32,807 nt of DNA, taken from assembly GCA_030836155.1 (NCBI GenBank), contig JAURQI010000041.1:1-32807 (forward strand). The letters are read 5' to 3'. Positions 9,314 to 19,671 of this stretch are shown here, one piece after another. The translations under genes were made by a program, and so were the position numbers. Positions within the stretch are counted from its first letter, which is position 1, and the number at the start of each line of letters is the position of its first letter. Source of the DNA: Crocinitomix sp. Its GTDB lineage: Bacteria; Bacteroidota; Bacteroidia; Flavobacteriales_D; Crocinitomicaceae. Below the pieces are notes generated by a model that worked only from the letters and a program-made list of their open reading frames with translations, did no database searches and was not told the DNA's origin.

Positions 9314-10030
9314 TTATCTCAAAGTCGTTATATCATCGATTCCAATAGCACGATCAACCGTAAAGCCTTCAGCATAGTCTACACCTATTGTTCTTCCAAA
9401 CTGGGCCCATCTACCTTTTAAAAAATCTATAAAATCTTTACCGGATATCGGCGTTTTTGGACCTTCTTTTCCTGGTTGGTAAAATTGAGTTTCGTATGCT
9501 TGTATGGCTGCCAACTTTCGTTCAACATATGCTGAAATATCGACAATAAAGTCAGGTTTTAAATGGTGATCTTGAATATAACCATAAACCGCTTTTGGAC
9601 GCCATTTTTCTTGTTCTACACCTTCCAACGTGGTTTCTATTTTTAATAGTCCACTTAAAAAACAAGCGTCTTTTGCCAAAGTAGCACCACGACCGTGGTC
9701 TGGATGACGATCGCTGTAAGCGTTTACCAAAACAACCTCTGGCTGAAACCGACGGATTTGTTCGATTATACGCAGCTTATTTTCTTTATTCAACTCAAAA
9801 AATCCGTCTCCCAAATTCAAATTCACACGATCACTTATGCCCATTATTTCAGAAGCTGCAGCAGCTTCTTTATAACGCGTTTCAACTGTACCTCTTGACC
9901 CTAACTCACCTTCTGTTAAATCTACTATGGCTACCGTTTTACCTAGTGCGATTTGATGCATGATGGTTCCCGATGCTGACAATTCAATATCATCTGGATG
10001 GGCACCTATTGCTAAAATATCTACTTTCAT
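9314..10030 (-). CDS. bshB1: Bacillithiol biosynthesis deacetylase BshB1
   Basis: BshB1 removes the acetyl group from N-acetylglucosaminyl-L-malate in the synthesis of the thiol bacillithiol. The 238-residue protein has the zinc-binding AHPDD motif at 10-14 and the second metal/catalytic motif DRHPDHGRGA near 107-116, the usual PIG-L/LmbE layout. The segment GELGSRGTVETRYKEAAAASEIMG is characteristic of the BshB1 branch. One base separates it from each neighbour (STM3941-like gene upstream, bioA downstream), so it is firmly within an operon. bshA and bshC are not in the window. Confidence 0.93.
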   Translation of the reverse strand: MKVDILAIGAHPDDIELSASGTIMHQIALGKTVAIVDLTEGELGSRGTVETRYKEAAAASEIMGISDRVNLNLGDGFFELNKENKLRIIEQIRRFQPEVVLVNAYSDRHPDHGRGATLAKDACFLSGLLKIETTLEGVEQEKWRPKAVYGYIQDHHLKPDFIVDISAYVERKLAAIQAYETQFYQPGKEGPKTPISGKDFIDFLKGRWAQFGRTIGVDYAEGFTVDRAIGIDDITTLR

Positions 10031-10031
10031 C

Positions 10032-10565
10032 TTATTCTCTTATTTCCAGTTGTTTGGAAAACTCATTAAGAGCATCCATAACTTCATCCTTATTTGTTAT
10101 CAGGATTGACAAGTCAATGACAACGGGAGTTTGATAATCTTCTTTATTGCGCTCCAACAAACGTTGTACAGCCTTGTTCATACCTCCCTCAATTACCTTT
10201 TCTGGCTTTTTTACAAAGAACAATAATTTATAATGGCGTCCCTCCTTTTTGAATTGAGCCGCCTTGATCTCTTTCCATGGAATCATACCAATGCCAATAT
10301 TGGTCGTTTGATCATCAATTCCTTTATGGTCAATATAAAGCCCTGCATTTTGATCACGGGCATTTTTCAAGAATGTCGCTCCCACTATTCCGAAAAACCC
10401 AAAGACGACTACAGACAGCACCTTTGTTACATTTGTGTTGACGTAATCTTGTTTTTCTCCACCGTAATAAATCAACGAAAAAACAACTAAACCTGCCAAG
10501 AAATAAAGCACTGCCTTTAGCATCATCTTTTTGCGGTTCAATGGTATAAAGGTCGATTGACTCAT
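10032..10565 (-). CDS. STM3941-like membrane protein
   Basis: I place the start at 10565 (MSQSTFIPLNRKK), where ATG overlaps the TGA of the upstream gene; a longer in-frame reading from 10619 would overlap that gene by 58 bases. The 177-residue protein has two membrane spans (about 17-34 and 46-64). A soluble domain follows, beginning GLYIDHKGIDD and leading into IPWKEIKAAQFKKEG, the pattern of the STM3941 family, which resembles bacterial PH-like domains. No catalytic residues are evident. It lies between the glycosyltransferase and bshB1 genes with essentially no gaps. Confidence 0.7.
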   Translation of the reverse strand: MSQSTFIPLNRKKMMLKAVLYFLAGLVVFSLIYYGGEKQDYVNTNVTKVLSVVVFGFFGIVGATFLKNARDQNAGLYIDHKGIDDQTTNIGIGMIPWKEIKAAQFKKEGRHYKLLFFVKKPEKVIEGGMNKAVQRLLERNKEDYQTPVVIDLSILITNKDEVMDALNEFSKQLEIRE

Positions 10566-11959
10566 TTCTGATCTGTAAAAAATGTTTTTAATTGAATACC
10601 CACTGCATTCGATTTCCAATTTCGACGGATCTCAAAAAATGCTATGGAATACAAAAGTACATATTCTGCTGTCAATAAAATGGGTTTCTGTACAACGCCT
10701 TCTGCTCCATAAGCTGAATAACTGAGCATCACCAAAAGAGACCATACCAATGGAAATTTATAGTTGGTAAACACCGATAGGATCAATAAGAAACTAACAT
10801 ACCAAGGATGCACTGTTGTTGCCAACCCATAATAAATCAGCAAAGCAAATAAAATACCAACAACAACGTCTAAATCTGACCTGTAAGACTTTAATAAAGC
10901 CAAAACTAAAACACCAATTCCAGCCAATGAAGAAAGAATAGAGCCCACAACATAAAAACGTGAGTCGCCCATATCCTCTAAAGCAAAATTGACCAAGAAA
11001 TTGTATAGACCACTATTAAATTGGAAGCGCACAAAATATTCATTTATACTTTCCATCATATTTGAAAAGTAGAGTTCATTCAGTAATATTCCACCAACAG
11101 CCAAAACGGTAAATCCAGTTAAAGCTGCAAAACCGATTGCTCGTCTCCATTTGAGCTTTTTAAAAAAGAAAGGAATAAACATCAACGGAATTAATTTGAT
11201 CTGTATCGCCAAACCAAGAAATACAGCCCCTATACCCCATTGATTTTTAAGAACAGCATAGAGCGCTACCAAAAAGAAAAATATCATAACACCTTCAAAG
11301 TGCAGGTTTCCCGTAAATTCTATTAAAATGAACGGATTTAGCGCATACAACCAAATCACATGAGGCGATAAACCAAAGTGTTTCGCAATTTTTCGACCCA
11401 TAAAAATGACACCAATATCCGCCAAAACGACAAAGACTTTGAGCACAATTGTATTGACCATGATATTGTCTGAAATAAAAGCGGCAATAACAAAAAAGAA
11501 CTGATTAAGCACAGGGTAACAACTGTAGTGCTCTTGTGATAATTCACCCATTCCATGGTATAAAATGCGCAAATAGTGATCACTGTAAATTTCTTTTGGT
11601 ACTCCGTTAACTGAAATATACTGATGTAAGGCATCATTAGGCGTATATTGAAAAGGATTAATTCCATTCAACAGCAATTCGCCATCCCACAAAAAACGAT
11701 AAAAATCATTCGACAATTCGGGAGCGGCAAAAAGCAGGATCAAACGCAAAATAATCGCGAGTATCAGAAAATGAATAAATTTCCATTCTTGTCGATTTAA
11801 CCAGAGGACATAAAAAAGTCCAAATAATAAGATGTATTGCCCAATAAAAAATGTAAAATTTTCACGTGCTGTAAAATAAGCAATGCCGCCTATTAGAGCG
11901 GCCATCAATACAGCTATTAACAAAGCTCGGACTTGTAAAAATCGTTTGGATAGCGCCAT
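10562..11959 (-). CDS. Polytopic glycosyltransferase, GT87/DUF2029-like
   Basis: The 465-residue protein has about 11-13 hydrophobic segments. After the second or third span comes ELSNDFYRFLWDGELLLNGI near 82-101, an acidic, aromatic periplasmic loop typical of lipid-phosphate-sugar-dependent mannosyltransferases of the GT-C fold (GT87/DUF2029 and relatives). AIQIKLIPLMFIPFFFKKLKWR mid-protein and VHPWYVSFLL near the C-terminus also fit. The sugar and acceptor cannot be read from sequence. It is the first gene of the operon that ends with bioA; I found no clear TAnnTTTG box upstream. Confidence 0.72.
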   Translation of the reverse strand: MALSKRFLQVRALLIAVLMAALIGGIAYFTARENFTFFIGQYILLFGLFYVLWLNRQEWKFIHFLILAIILRLILLFAAPELSNDFYRFLWDGELLLNGINPFQYTPNDALHQYISVNGVPKEIYSDHYLRILYHGMGELSQEHYSCYPVLNQFFFVIAAFISDNIMVNTIVLKVFVVLADIGVIFMGRKIAKHFGLSPHVIWLYALNPFILIEFTGNLHFEGVMIFFFLVALYAVLKNQWGIGAVFLGLAIQIKLIPLMFIPFFFKKLKWRRAIGFAALTGFTVLAVGGILLNELYFSNMMESINEYFVRFQFNSGLYNFLVNFALEDMGDSRFYVVGSILSSLAGIGVLVLALLKSYRSDLDVVVGILFALLIYYGLATTVHPWYVSFLLILSVFTNYKFPLVWSLLVMLSYSAYGAEGVVQKPILLTAEYVLLYSIAFFEIRRNWKSNAVGIQLKTFFTDQK

Positions 11960-12029
11960 AATCTAATCATCCATATTTTTAGTGTTTGTAAAAATCCACA
12001 TTTTATCGCAATTAGAACTAAAAAAAATT

Positions 12030-12037
12030 TATTTTTG
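12030..12037 (+). promoter_or_regulatory. Promoter -7 box (TATTTTTG)
   Basis: TATTTTTG matches TAnnTTTG and ends 20 bases upstream of the yfgM-like ATG at 12058, so it probably drives the yfgM-ribH operon. Confidence 0.55.
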
Positions 12038-12057
12038 CACCAATATTTATTAGGAAA

Positions 12058-12726
12058 ATGGCAAAAAAGAAAACCGAAGCACAGCAAGAGGAGTTGGATC
12101 AGTTAACATCAACTGAGCGTTTTATCGACAAATACAAGAAACCGTTGATCATTGGTGGTAGTGCAATCGTTGTGATTGTATTGGGAATTGTTGGTTATCA
12201 GAAATTGGTTGCTGAACCACATGAAGAAGAGTCGCTTGACGCTTATTGGAACGCTTTTTATGAGTTTGAAAACGATTCATTAAACCTCGCGGTTACTGGA
12301 AATGAAAATTTCGACGGCATGGAAGATGTCGCTGATGAATATGACGGAACTTCAGGAGGCGATATCGCTCATTATACGATGGGTATTGCTGCTATGAAGA
12401 ACGGTGACTTTGAGTCTGCTCTAGAAAGTTTTGAATCTTGCGGTTTTGAGGATGTTGTGCTAGGAAGTATGGTGATCGGTCTGCAAGGTGATTGTTATGT
12501 AGAATTGGATGATTACGAATCGGCTGTTGATCGTTATGAGGAAGCTGCATCTCGAGAAGAAAATGAATTCACTACTCCAATGTATCTGAAGAAAGTTGGT
12601 TTAGCTTATGAAGCACTTGGAAAAAATGATGATGCACGAGAAGCGTATCAAAAAATCAAGGATAACTGGGAAAACAGCACTGAAGGTCAAGATATTGAAA
12701 AGTATTTGGCGCGTGTAGGAGGTTAA
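12058..12726 (+). CDS. YfgM-like TPR membrane protein
   Basis: The 222-residue protein has a charged cytoplasmic N-terminus (about 1-29), one membrane span (about 30-50, LIIGGSAIVVIVLGIVGYQK) and a periplasmic tail with TPR-like helix pairs (GDIAHYTMGIAAMKNGDFESALESFES, then GLQGDCYVELDDYESAVDRYEEAA). This is the layout of YfgM, a SecYEG-associated ancillary protein that assists export; Bacteroidota members are usually annotated only as tetratricopeptide proteins. It leads an operon with ribH 13 bases downstream, an order that recurs in this phylum. Confidence 0.75.
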   Translation: MAKKKTEAQQEELDQLTSTERFIDKYKKPLIIGGSAIVVIVLGIVGYQKLVAEPHEEESLDAYWNAFYEFENDSLNLAVTGNENFDGMEDVADEYDGTSGGDIAHYTMGIAAMKNGDFESALESFESCGFEDVVLGSMVIGLQGDCYVELDDYESAVDRYEEAASREENEFTTPMYLKKVGLAYEALGKNDDAREAYQKIKDNWENSTEGQDIEKYLARVGG

Positions 12727-12739
12727 TCCTTCAAAGACC

Positions 12740-13237
12740 ATGGCTACAGCTGGAAAAAATCTATCATTTTACGAAAAAGGATCATTGCCTAATGGTAAGG
12801 ACTTTAGAATTGCCATCGTTGTTTCTGAATGGAACGATGATATTACTTCTAACTTACTAAAAGGGGCCTTGGAAGCACTTACTGAAAATGGCGTGCTGCG
12901 TGAGCATATTCTAATCAAAAACGTTCCAGGTACTTTTGAATTACCACTCGGTTGTCAATTTGTATTGGAACACGATACAGACCTAGATGGCGTTATTGCT
13001 ATTGGTTGTGTCATTCAGGGGGAAACTAAACATTTTGATTTTGTTTGCCAAGGTGCCACGCAAGGTATCATGAATGTTAATCTAGAATACAATACACCTG
13101 TTTCTTTTTGTGTATTGACCGATAATATCAAACAGCAATCGATTGATCGTGCTGGAGGTAAGCATGGCAATAAGGGGACTGAATGTGCTGTGGCCTTGTT
13201 GAAAATGATCGGTTTACAGAACGAATTGGAGAAATAA
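12740..13237 (+). CDS. ribH: 6,7-dimethyl-8-ribityllumazine synthase
   Basis: RibH condenses the ribulose-derived butanone phosphate with the pyrimidinedione in the penultimate step of riboflavin synthesis. The 165-residue length is normal. Landmarks are VVSEWNDDITSNLLKGALEAL near 28-48 (with the substrate-stacking Trp), VPGTFELPLGCQFVLE near 62-77, and IAIGCVIQGETKHFDFVC near 86-103, which contains the catalytic His. It follows the yfgM-like gene closely and precedes a small membrane gene by 16 bases. No FMN riboswitch is seen. Confidence 0.96.
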   Translation: MATAGKNLSFYEKGSLPNGKDFRIAIVVSEWNDDITSNLLKGALEALTENGVLREHILIKNVPGTFELPLGCQFVLEHDTDLDGVIAIGCVIQGETKHFDFVCQGATQGIMNVNLEYNTPVSFCVLTDNIKQQSIDRAGGKHGNKGTECAVALLKMIGLQNELEK

Positions 13238-13253
13238 CGAATTATTCGCTCAA

Positions 13254-13583
13254 ATGTTAGGATTATTACTCATATACTTTATTGGAAAAGCATTTTATGA
13301 CCTCGCTTTAAAATACGAAAAAAACAAATGGGTTTTTGCTGTATTGGGAGTGGTAACATATTACGTAGGCACAATTGGCGGTGGATTCCTCCTCGGCTTA
13401 GCGCATATTATGGGCTGGATGAATATTAACGATATTTCTGACATCGCTCTTGGATTAATGGCCATACCAATAGGTTTACTCTTTGTTGTTGCGCTTTATC
13501 AGATTCTCAAAAGAAACTGGAAAAGTCAAACAGAAGAAAGACGAGAATCATCGGAGCTTTTGGATGAAGATTTAATTCAATAA
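13254..13583 (+). CDS. Hypothetical three-span membrane protein
   Basis: The 109-residue protein has three hydrophobic segments (about 2-12, 25-52 and 65-87) and a charged C-terminal tail (RNWKSQTEERRESSELLDEDL). The glycine-rich YYVGTIGGGFLLGLAHIMGW marks the second span. No known function. It is the last gene of the yfgM-ribH operon. A weak inverted repeat (AATAAGC/GCTTATT, 13610-13634) follows but lacks a T run, so I do not call it a terminator. Confidence 0.65.
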   Translation: MLGLLLIYFIGKAFYDLALKYEKNKWVFAVLGVVTYYVGTIGGGFLLGLAHIMGWMNINDISDIALGLMAIPIGLLFVVALYQILKRNWKSQTEERRESSELLDEDLIQ

Positions 13584-13676
13584 TGCACCATCACATTTTC
13601 AACTACCTGAATAAGCGTATTCTAAAAGCTTATTAACATGTGGTTCTAAAAAATGTTGAATACTTCTCATTTTTAA

Positions 13677-15356
<1,680 letters not shown>

Positions 15357-15462
15357 TCAAAAAAAATCAATTTCTTAAAATATGGATTGATCTCGTTCGT
15401 CAGCAGATGGAAATGAGTATTAATTCATGCTAAACAATAGGGATTCAATCAAGAATAAATAT

Positions 15463-15470
15463 TAGTTTTG
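15463..15470 (+). promoter_or_regulatory. Promoter -7 box for yidC (TAGTTTTG)
   Basis: TAGTTTTG fits TAnnTTTG and ends 37 bases upstream of the yidC ATG at 15508, so yidC is probably transcribed separately from pyrG. Confidence 0.55.
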
Positions 15471-15507
15471 TACCTCCTTATAAGTCAGGGAATATAATTA
15501 TAAGTAA

Positions 15508-17460
15508 ATGGACAAACGATCACTCTTAGGACTTCTTATCATCGGCGGAATACTTTTCGCTTTTAGTTTCTTCAATGCCAACGAAGTTGCGGAAGATATA
15601 GAAACAGCAAATAACCAGTCCTCTGATTCAACAGAGACATTTCAAGAAGCTGATTCAAATCCAGCTGTTGATACCCTAGCTATTATTGAAGACGAAGATC
15701 CGATGTTAAACCTCATTCCAAAAGTGAATGAAGAAGGAAAACAATTTACGGACTCATTTGGAGCACCTATTTTCATTGACACACTATCTGGTTTAGAAAT
15801 GGCTATAGCAGATTTCACAGTTCCTCAAATTAGTGAACCGAAAAACAATGCTCCAGAGGAGATTGTATCTATTGAGAATGATTTAATCCGCGCTGAAATC
15901 TCTAATAAAGGAGGACGATTAGTCGGTGTTTATTTAAAAGAATATAAGACATATGATGCTTTCTTAAACGAGAAAGCAGAATCGTTACAATTATTCGATG
16001 ACCAATCAAGTTTTGGGATTACGTTTTATGACGGGGATAAAAAGAAAAACTCTGCGGATTACGATTTTAAATTTGTAAAATCAACGCCAAACAGTGCGAT
16101 TGTTGAAATGATCAATCCTGCAGGACAACGTGTTATTTATAATTACAGCTTGGCTGAGGGTAAATACGACATGGACTTTGATATTTCATTCAAAGGATTT
16201 AGTGATCGTGATGCCAAGGACTTAGCTTTAGAATCAGACTTTAAATTATTGTCTACTGAAAAGCATTTACCTTCTGAGCAACGTGTAAGTACAGTATTCT
16301 TCAAATACAACGACGATGATTATGATTATTTGTCAGAAGCGGGTGATGATGAAGAAGTACTCGAAGCCAATACTCAATGGGTTGCTTATAAACAAAGTTA
16401 TTTCTCAAGTATTTTAATGAGCGAAAGTGGGTTCAAACCTACCAACGGTTCTGAAATCAAAGTGCGCCTTTTAGATGAGAACGATACTACTTATATCAAG
16501 CAATACAGCTCAAATCTAAACTTGGGCGTTACAAATATTAAAAACACGGTTGAATTACAATGGTATTTTGGTCCAAATGACTACGAAATACTTGCCGAAT
16601 ATAACAATGGTAGTGAAGACATCATCAACCTAGGCTGGGGTCTATTTAGATGGATCAATGTTTATTTTATGCGTCCAATTTTTGGATGGTTGATGGCACT
16701 TGGCATTGGAGCTGGTCTTGCAATCCTTTTACTAACGATACTCGTTAAATTATTATTGAGTCCGGTTAACTATAAAATGTATAAGTCATCGGCAATGATG
16801 AAGGTGCTTCGACCAGAGATGGATGCGTTAAGCAAAAAGTATCCGAAAAAAGATGATGCCATGAAAAAGCAACAAGAGCTCATGGCGCTCTATAAAGAAA
16901 CTGGGGTCAGCCCAATGGCTGGTTGTGTACCGATGCTCATTCAAATGCCAATTCTTTTTGCTATATTCCGTTTATTCCCTGCTGAATTATCTTTACGCCA
17001 AAAAGGATTTTTATGGGCAGAAGATTTATCAACGTATGATTCAATCGTAAACCTAGGAGTTGACGTACCGTTGTACGGAGATCACATTAGTTTATTTACT
17101 TTGTTAATGGCAGGTACAACACTCCTTTATACCCATTATAATAGCTCTAATATGCAGCAGCCGACCATGGAGGGAATGCCGAATATGAAGTATATCATGT
17201 ACTTCTTCCCGATCATGATGATCTTCTTCTTTAACAGCTATTCTTCTGGTTTGAGTTATTATTACTTTATCTCTACTTTGATGACAATCGGTATCATGTT
17301 CGCGATCAAGAAATTTTTGCTAGATGAGGACAAGATTCTTGCTAAAATTGCAGCCAACCGTGCAAATCCAAAGAAGAAAAAAGGAAAATCTAAGTTTCAA
17401 CAACGATTAGAAGAAGCGCAAAGATTGCAACAAGAGCGTACCGGAAAGAAGAAGAAATAG
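15508..17460 (+). CDS. yidC: Membrane protein insertase YidC
   Basis: YidC inserts and folds inner-membrane proteins, alone or with SecYEG. The 650-residue length fits the Bacteroidota form. An N-terminal span (about 5-22) is followed by an acidic linker and a large periplasmic beta-domain (about 120-370). The insertase core follows, with LLLTILVKLLLSPVNYKMYKSSAMMKVLRPEMDAL near 410-440 and GCVPMLIQMPILFAIFRLFP near 472-491. Further spans lead to a lysine-rich cytoplasmic tail (KKKKGKSKFQQRL) that can contact ribosomes. Confidence 0.97.
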   Translation: MDKRSLLGLLIIGGILFAFSFFNANEVAEDIETANNQSSDSTETFQEADSNPAVDTLAIIEDEDPMLNLIPKVNEEGKQFTDSFGAPIFIDTLSGLEMAIADFTVPQISEPKNNAPEEIVSIENDLIRAEISNKGGRLVGVYLKEYKTYDAFLNEKAESLQLFDDQSSFGITFYDGDKKKNSADYDFKFVKSTPNSAIVEMINPAGQRVIYNYSLAEGKYDMDFDISFKGFSDRDAKDLALESDFKLLSTEKHLPSEQRVSTVFFKYNDDDYDYLSEAGDDEEVLEANTQWVAYKQSYFSSILMSESGFKPTNGSEIKVRLLDENDTTYIKQYSSNLNLGVTNIKNTVELQWYFGPNDYEILAEYNNGSEDIINLGWGLFRWINVYFMRPIFGWLMALGIGAGLAILLLTILVKLLLSPVNYKMYKSSAMMKVLRPEMDALSKKYPKKDDAMKKQQELMALYKETGVSPMAGCVPMLIQMPILFAIFRLFPAELSLRQKGFLWAEDLSTYDSIVNLGVDVPLYGDHISLFTLLMAGTTLLYTHYNSSNMQQPTMEGMPNMKYIMYFFPIMMIFFFNSYSSGLSYYYFISTLMTIGIMFAIKKFLLDEDKILAKIAANRANPKKKKGKSKFQQRLEEAQRLQQERTGKKKK

Positions 17461-17502
17461 TTCAACCTCAGTCGATTATCAACAATTCACATTGGAAACT
17501 TA

Positions 17503-17518
17503 ACTGATCAAAATCAGT
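17503..17518. promoter_or_regulatory. Inverted repeat upstream of the desaturase promoter
   Basis: ACTGAT-CAAA-ATCAGT is a perfect 6-4-6 inverted repeat 43 bases upstream of the desaturase -7 box. It has no T run, so an operator is more likely than a terminator. The assignment is tentative. Confidence 0.3.
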
Positions 17519-17561
17519 GAAATTCTGACACAATCAAGACATTATTGTGATGATAATGCCT

Positions 17562-17569
17562 TATCTTTG
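17562..17569 (+). promoter_or_regulatory. Promoter -7 box for leader ORF and desaturase (TATCTTTG)
   Basis: TATCTTTG matches TAnnTTTG exactly. Transcription would begin around 17575, within the TACGTATTACGTA palindrome and only a few bases before the leader ORF's first ATG at 17582. Confidence 0.6.
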
Positions 17570-17582
17570 TACGTATTACGTA
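17570..17582. promoter_or_regulatory. Candidate operator over the start of transcription
   Basis: TACGTATTACGTA is a perfect 13-base palindrome around its central base, and also two direct copies of TACGTA. It follows the -7 box immediately and covers the expected transcription start, the position of a repressor site. The binding protein is unknown. Confidence 0.4.
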
Positions 17583-17704
17583 TGAAAAACCACAATAACG
17601 GAGCTATTTCCATGAATTCAATTGCCACCATCATCTGGTTTTACATTCAAACCAAAAAAGCTAGACAGCCAAAAGCTGTTTTCCATAAAGACTATATTTC
17701 ATGA
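17582..17704 (+). CDS. Small leader ORF overlapping the desaturase start
   Basis: A 40-residue ORF (begins MKNHNNGAISMNSIATIIWF, ends with a basic segment TKKARQPKAVFHKDYIS). Its TGA overlaps the desaturase ATG as ATGA, suggesting translational coupling. A second in-frame ATG at 17612 is preceded by GGAG about 10 bases upstream and would give 30 residues. The first ATG is so close to the expected transcription start that the message would be nearly leaderless. It could be a functional small protein, a coupling device or chance; I have no homologue in mind. Confidence 0.4.
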   Translation: MKNHNNGAISMNSIATIIWFYIQTKKARQPKAVFHKDYIS

Positions 17705-18837
17705 GTACAGAAACGAAACCATTAAAGCCCATCAAATTTTCCAATCGCATTGGGAAAGATTTTAATAGCACTTTAAAAAAGCGCGTTCGTGCTTATTTTA
17801 AAGAAAATAATATTTCGAAGCATGCTAACGCAAGCATGGTTTTGAAAACCATCTTCATGAGTTTGCTCTACTTTACGCCATACGTACTGATGGTGACTGG
17901 TGTGGTGACTAATATTTGGTTAATTGCACTTTGCTGGGCGATTATGGGCTTTGGTGTTGCAGGGATTGGTCTTTCCATTATGCATGATGCCAATCACGGT
18001 GCCTATTCTAAAAACAAAAATGTAAACATGATTGTTGGGCGTATTGTAAACCTTGTTGGTGGATATGCACCTACATGGAAAATACAACACAATATTTTGC
18101 ATCATAGCTACACCAATGTTCATGGCTATGATGAAGATGTATCGCCTGCAGTTTCATTCTTGCGATTCTCACCTGCTGATAAACATATTCCAATTCACCG
18201 TTTCCAGTTCATTTATGCATGGTTTTTCTATAGCTTAATGACTTTGATGTGGGTAACAACAAAAGATTTCCAACAACTGTATCGCTACAAAAAAATGGGA
18301 CTAACGAAAACAGAGAACATCAATTTCAATTCCTTATTAATAGAGTTGATCATTACCAAAGTCGTTTATTACCTCTACGTTGTTGTAATTCCATTGATCT
18401 TTATGGATATCGCTTGGTGGCAATTAATGATCTTCGTGATTATGATGCATTTGATTGCAGGATTTACCTTAGCGGCAATTTTCCAACCAGCACACGTTGT
18501 TCCGGAAACCGATTTTCCTAAACCAGATAAAGATCTAAGTATTGAAAACAATTGGGCAATTCATCAGTTGGAGACCACTTCTAATTTCGCCCCTAAAAGC
18601 CGAATTTTATATTGGTTAATTGGAGGATTAAATTACCAAGTGGAACATCACTTGTTTCCAAATATTTGTCATGTTCATTACAAGAAATTATCAAAGATTG
18701 TAAAAGAAACGGCTGATGAATTTAACGTACCTTATTACTCGGAGCCAACATTCTTCAGCGCTTTACGCAGTCATGGTAAAATGTTACGTAAACTCGGACA
18801 AGCACCAAAAGTTTCTACTGAAAAAGCTAAAGTTTAG
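17701..18837 (+). CDS. Membrane fatty-acid desaturase (acyl-lipid/acyl-CoA type)
   Basis: A diiron membrane desaturase of 378 residues that introduces a double bond into an acyl chain. The three histidine boxes are intact: HDANH (95-99), HNILHH (130-135) and QVEHH (313-317). The Gln in the third box resembles front-end (delta-6-like) desaturases, but there is no fused cytochrome b5 domain, so an external electron donor is needed. Four hydrophobic segments lie near 50-70, 74-95, 178-200 and 215-255. Its start overlaps a leader ORF. The position of the double bond cannot be predicted from sequence alone. Confidence 0.9.
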   Translation: MSTETKPLKPIKFSNRIGKDFNSTLKKRVRAYFKENNISKHANASMVLKTIFMSLLYFTPYVLMVTGVVTNIWLIALCWAIMGFGVAGIGLSIMHDANHGAYSKNKNVNMIVGRIVNLVGGYAPTWKIQHNILHHSYTNVHGYDEDVSPAVSFLRFSPADKHIPIHRFQFIYAWFFYSLMTLMWVTTKDFQQLYRYKKMGLTKTENINFNSLLIELIITKVVYYLYVVVIPLIFMDIAWWQLMIFVIMMHLIAGFTLAAIFQPAHVVPETDFPKPDKDLSIENNWAIHQLETTSNFAPKSRILYWLIGGLNYQVEHHLFPNICHVHYKKLSKIVKETADEFNVPYYSEPTFFSALRSHGKMLRKLGQAPKVSTEKAKV

Positions 18838-18851
18838 ATTTTAAAGTTTGA

Positions 18852-19091
18852 ATGGATTCTCGAAAAGTCATTTTCATCATTATTGGAAGTGCTTTAGCCT
18901 TCGTAGGGTTCATTTTAATCTCACTACAAAAGCCTGTATGGGCTGGCATATTGATTGTTGTGGGCGCTACCAATATCACACTAGCTATCATGGGAGACAA
19001 ACTAAAGAAAAGTGGCAATAAAAAAATCAGTGAAATTCAAAGCACATCAAAGAAAAGTGTAGATTTGAATCGAGAAGAAGAAATTTACTAA
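18852..19091 (+). CDS. Small two-span membrane protein
   Basis: The 79-residue protein has two hydrophobic segments (about 5-24 and 29-48: VIFIIIGSALAFVGFILISL and AGILIVVGATNITLAIMG) and a polar, lysine-rich tail (KKSGNKKISEIQSTSKKS). It starts 14 bases after the desaturase stop and ends 14 bases before the DUF4199 gene, so all three may be one transcript. Function unknown. Confidence 0.6.
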   Translation: MDSRKVIFIIIGSALAFVGFILISLQKPVWAGILIVVGATNITLAIMGDKLKKSGNKKISEIQSTSKKSVDLNREEEIY

Positions 19092-19105
19092 TAAGTCACT
19101 AAGTA

Positions 19106-19663
19106 ATGAAAACATCAGTAAAAGCCGGTCTATTTTTCGCCTTAATTTGGATGATTAGCATCTTGGTTGCTTTCCTGGCGGGTTATTCTGTTGATTATTT
19201 CTTGATTTCAGAATTATTTAGCTTACTCTTATTGCTCGGTGCGATTTTTACAGGCCTTTACTTAACGAAAAAAGAGAACGATTACGAGCGGGTTCCAGCT
19301 TTAGAAGACTTTAAAATAGCCATGCAATCTGGCCTGGTCTATGCTATTCTTGCAACGGCTTTTGTCTATGTCTACCATAATAATATCGATCCTTCCGTAA
19401 AGAAAAGTTTTCAAAATCAGAGAATTGAGATGCTACATGAGCAATATCCTGATGAAGCAAGTTTTGCAGAGCTACAGACCCAAACTGACACATGGGACGG
19501 AAAAAGTTTTGATGACTTTATTGAAAACCAAGAGCACCAAATCGAATCATTTATTGGAGATTTCTTCACCTCCTTTTTTCACTTGTTGATATACTTTATG
19601 TTTTCGCTATTCTATTCCTTTTTCGTAATGATAGTGCTTCGAAAAATTGTCCTTCGTCATTAG
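19106..19663 (+). CDS. DUF4199 family membrane protein
   Basis: The 185-residue protein has four spans, two near the N-terminus (about 5-27 and 32-54), one near 71-92 and one near 155-180. The core DFKIAMQSGLVYAILATAFVYVYHNNIDPS is the usual signature of DUF4199, a Bacteroidota membrane family of unknown role. The polar loop between spans 3 and 4 (about 95-150) is acidic. It is probably co-transcribed with the two genes upstream and converges on mpl with only 8 bases between stops. Confidence 0.75.
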   Translation: MKTSVKAGLFFALIWMISILVAFLAGYSVDYFLISELFSLLLLLGAIFTGLYLTKKENDYERVPALEDFKIAMQSGLVYAILATAFVYVYHNNIDPSVKKSFQNQRIEMLHEQYPDEASFAELQTQTDTWDGKSFDDFIENQEHQIESFIGDFFTSFFHLLIYFMFSLFYSFFVMIVLRKIVLRH

Positions 19664-19671
19664 CGCAGCAA

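Noticed and set aside
13610-13634. Terminator after the ribH operon
   Set aside because: A 7-bp inverted repeat without a T run is too weak to call.
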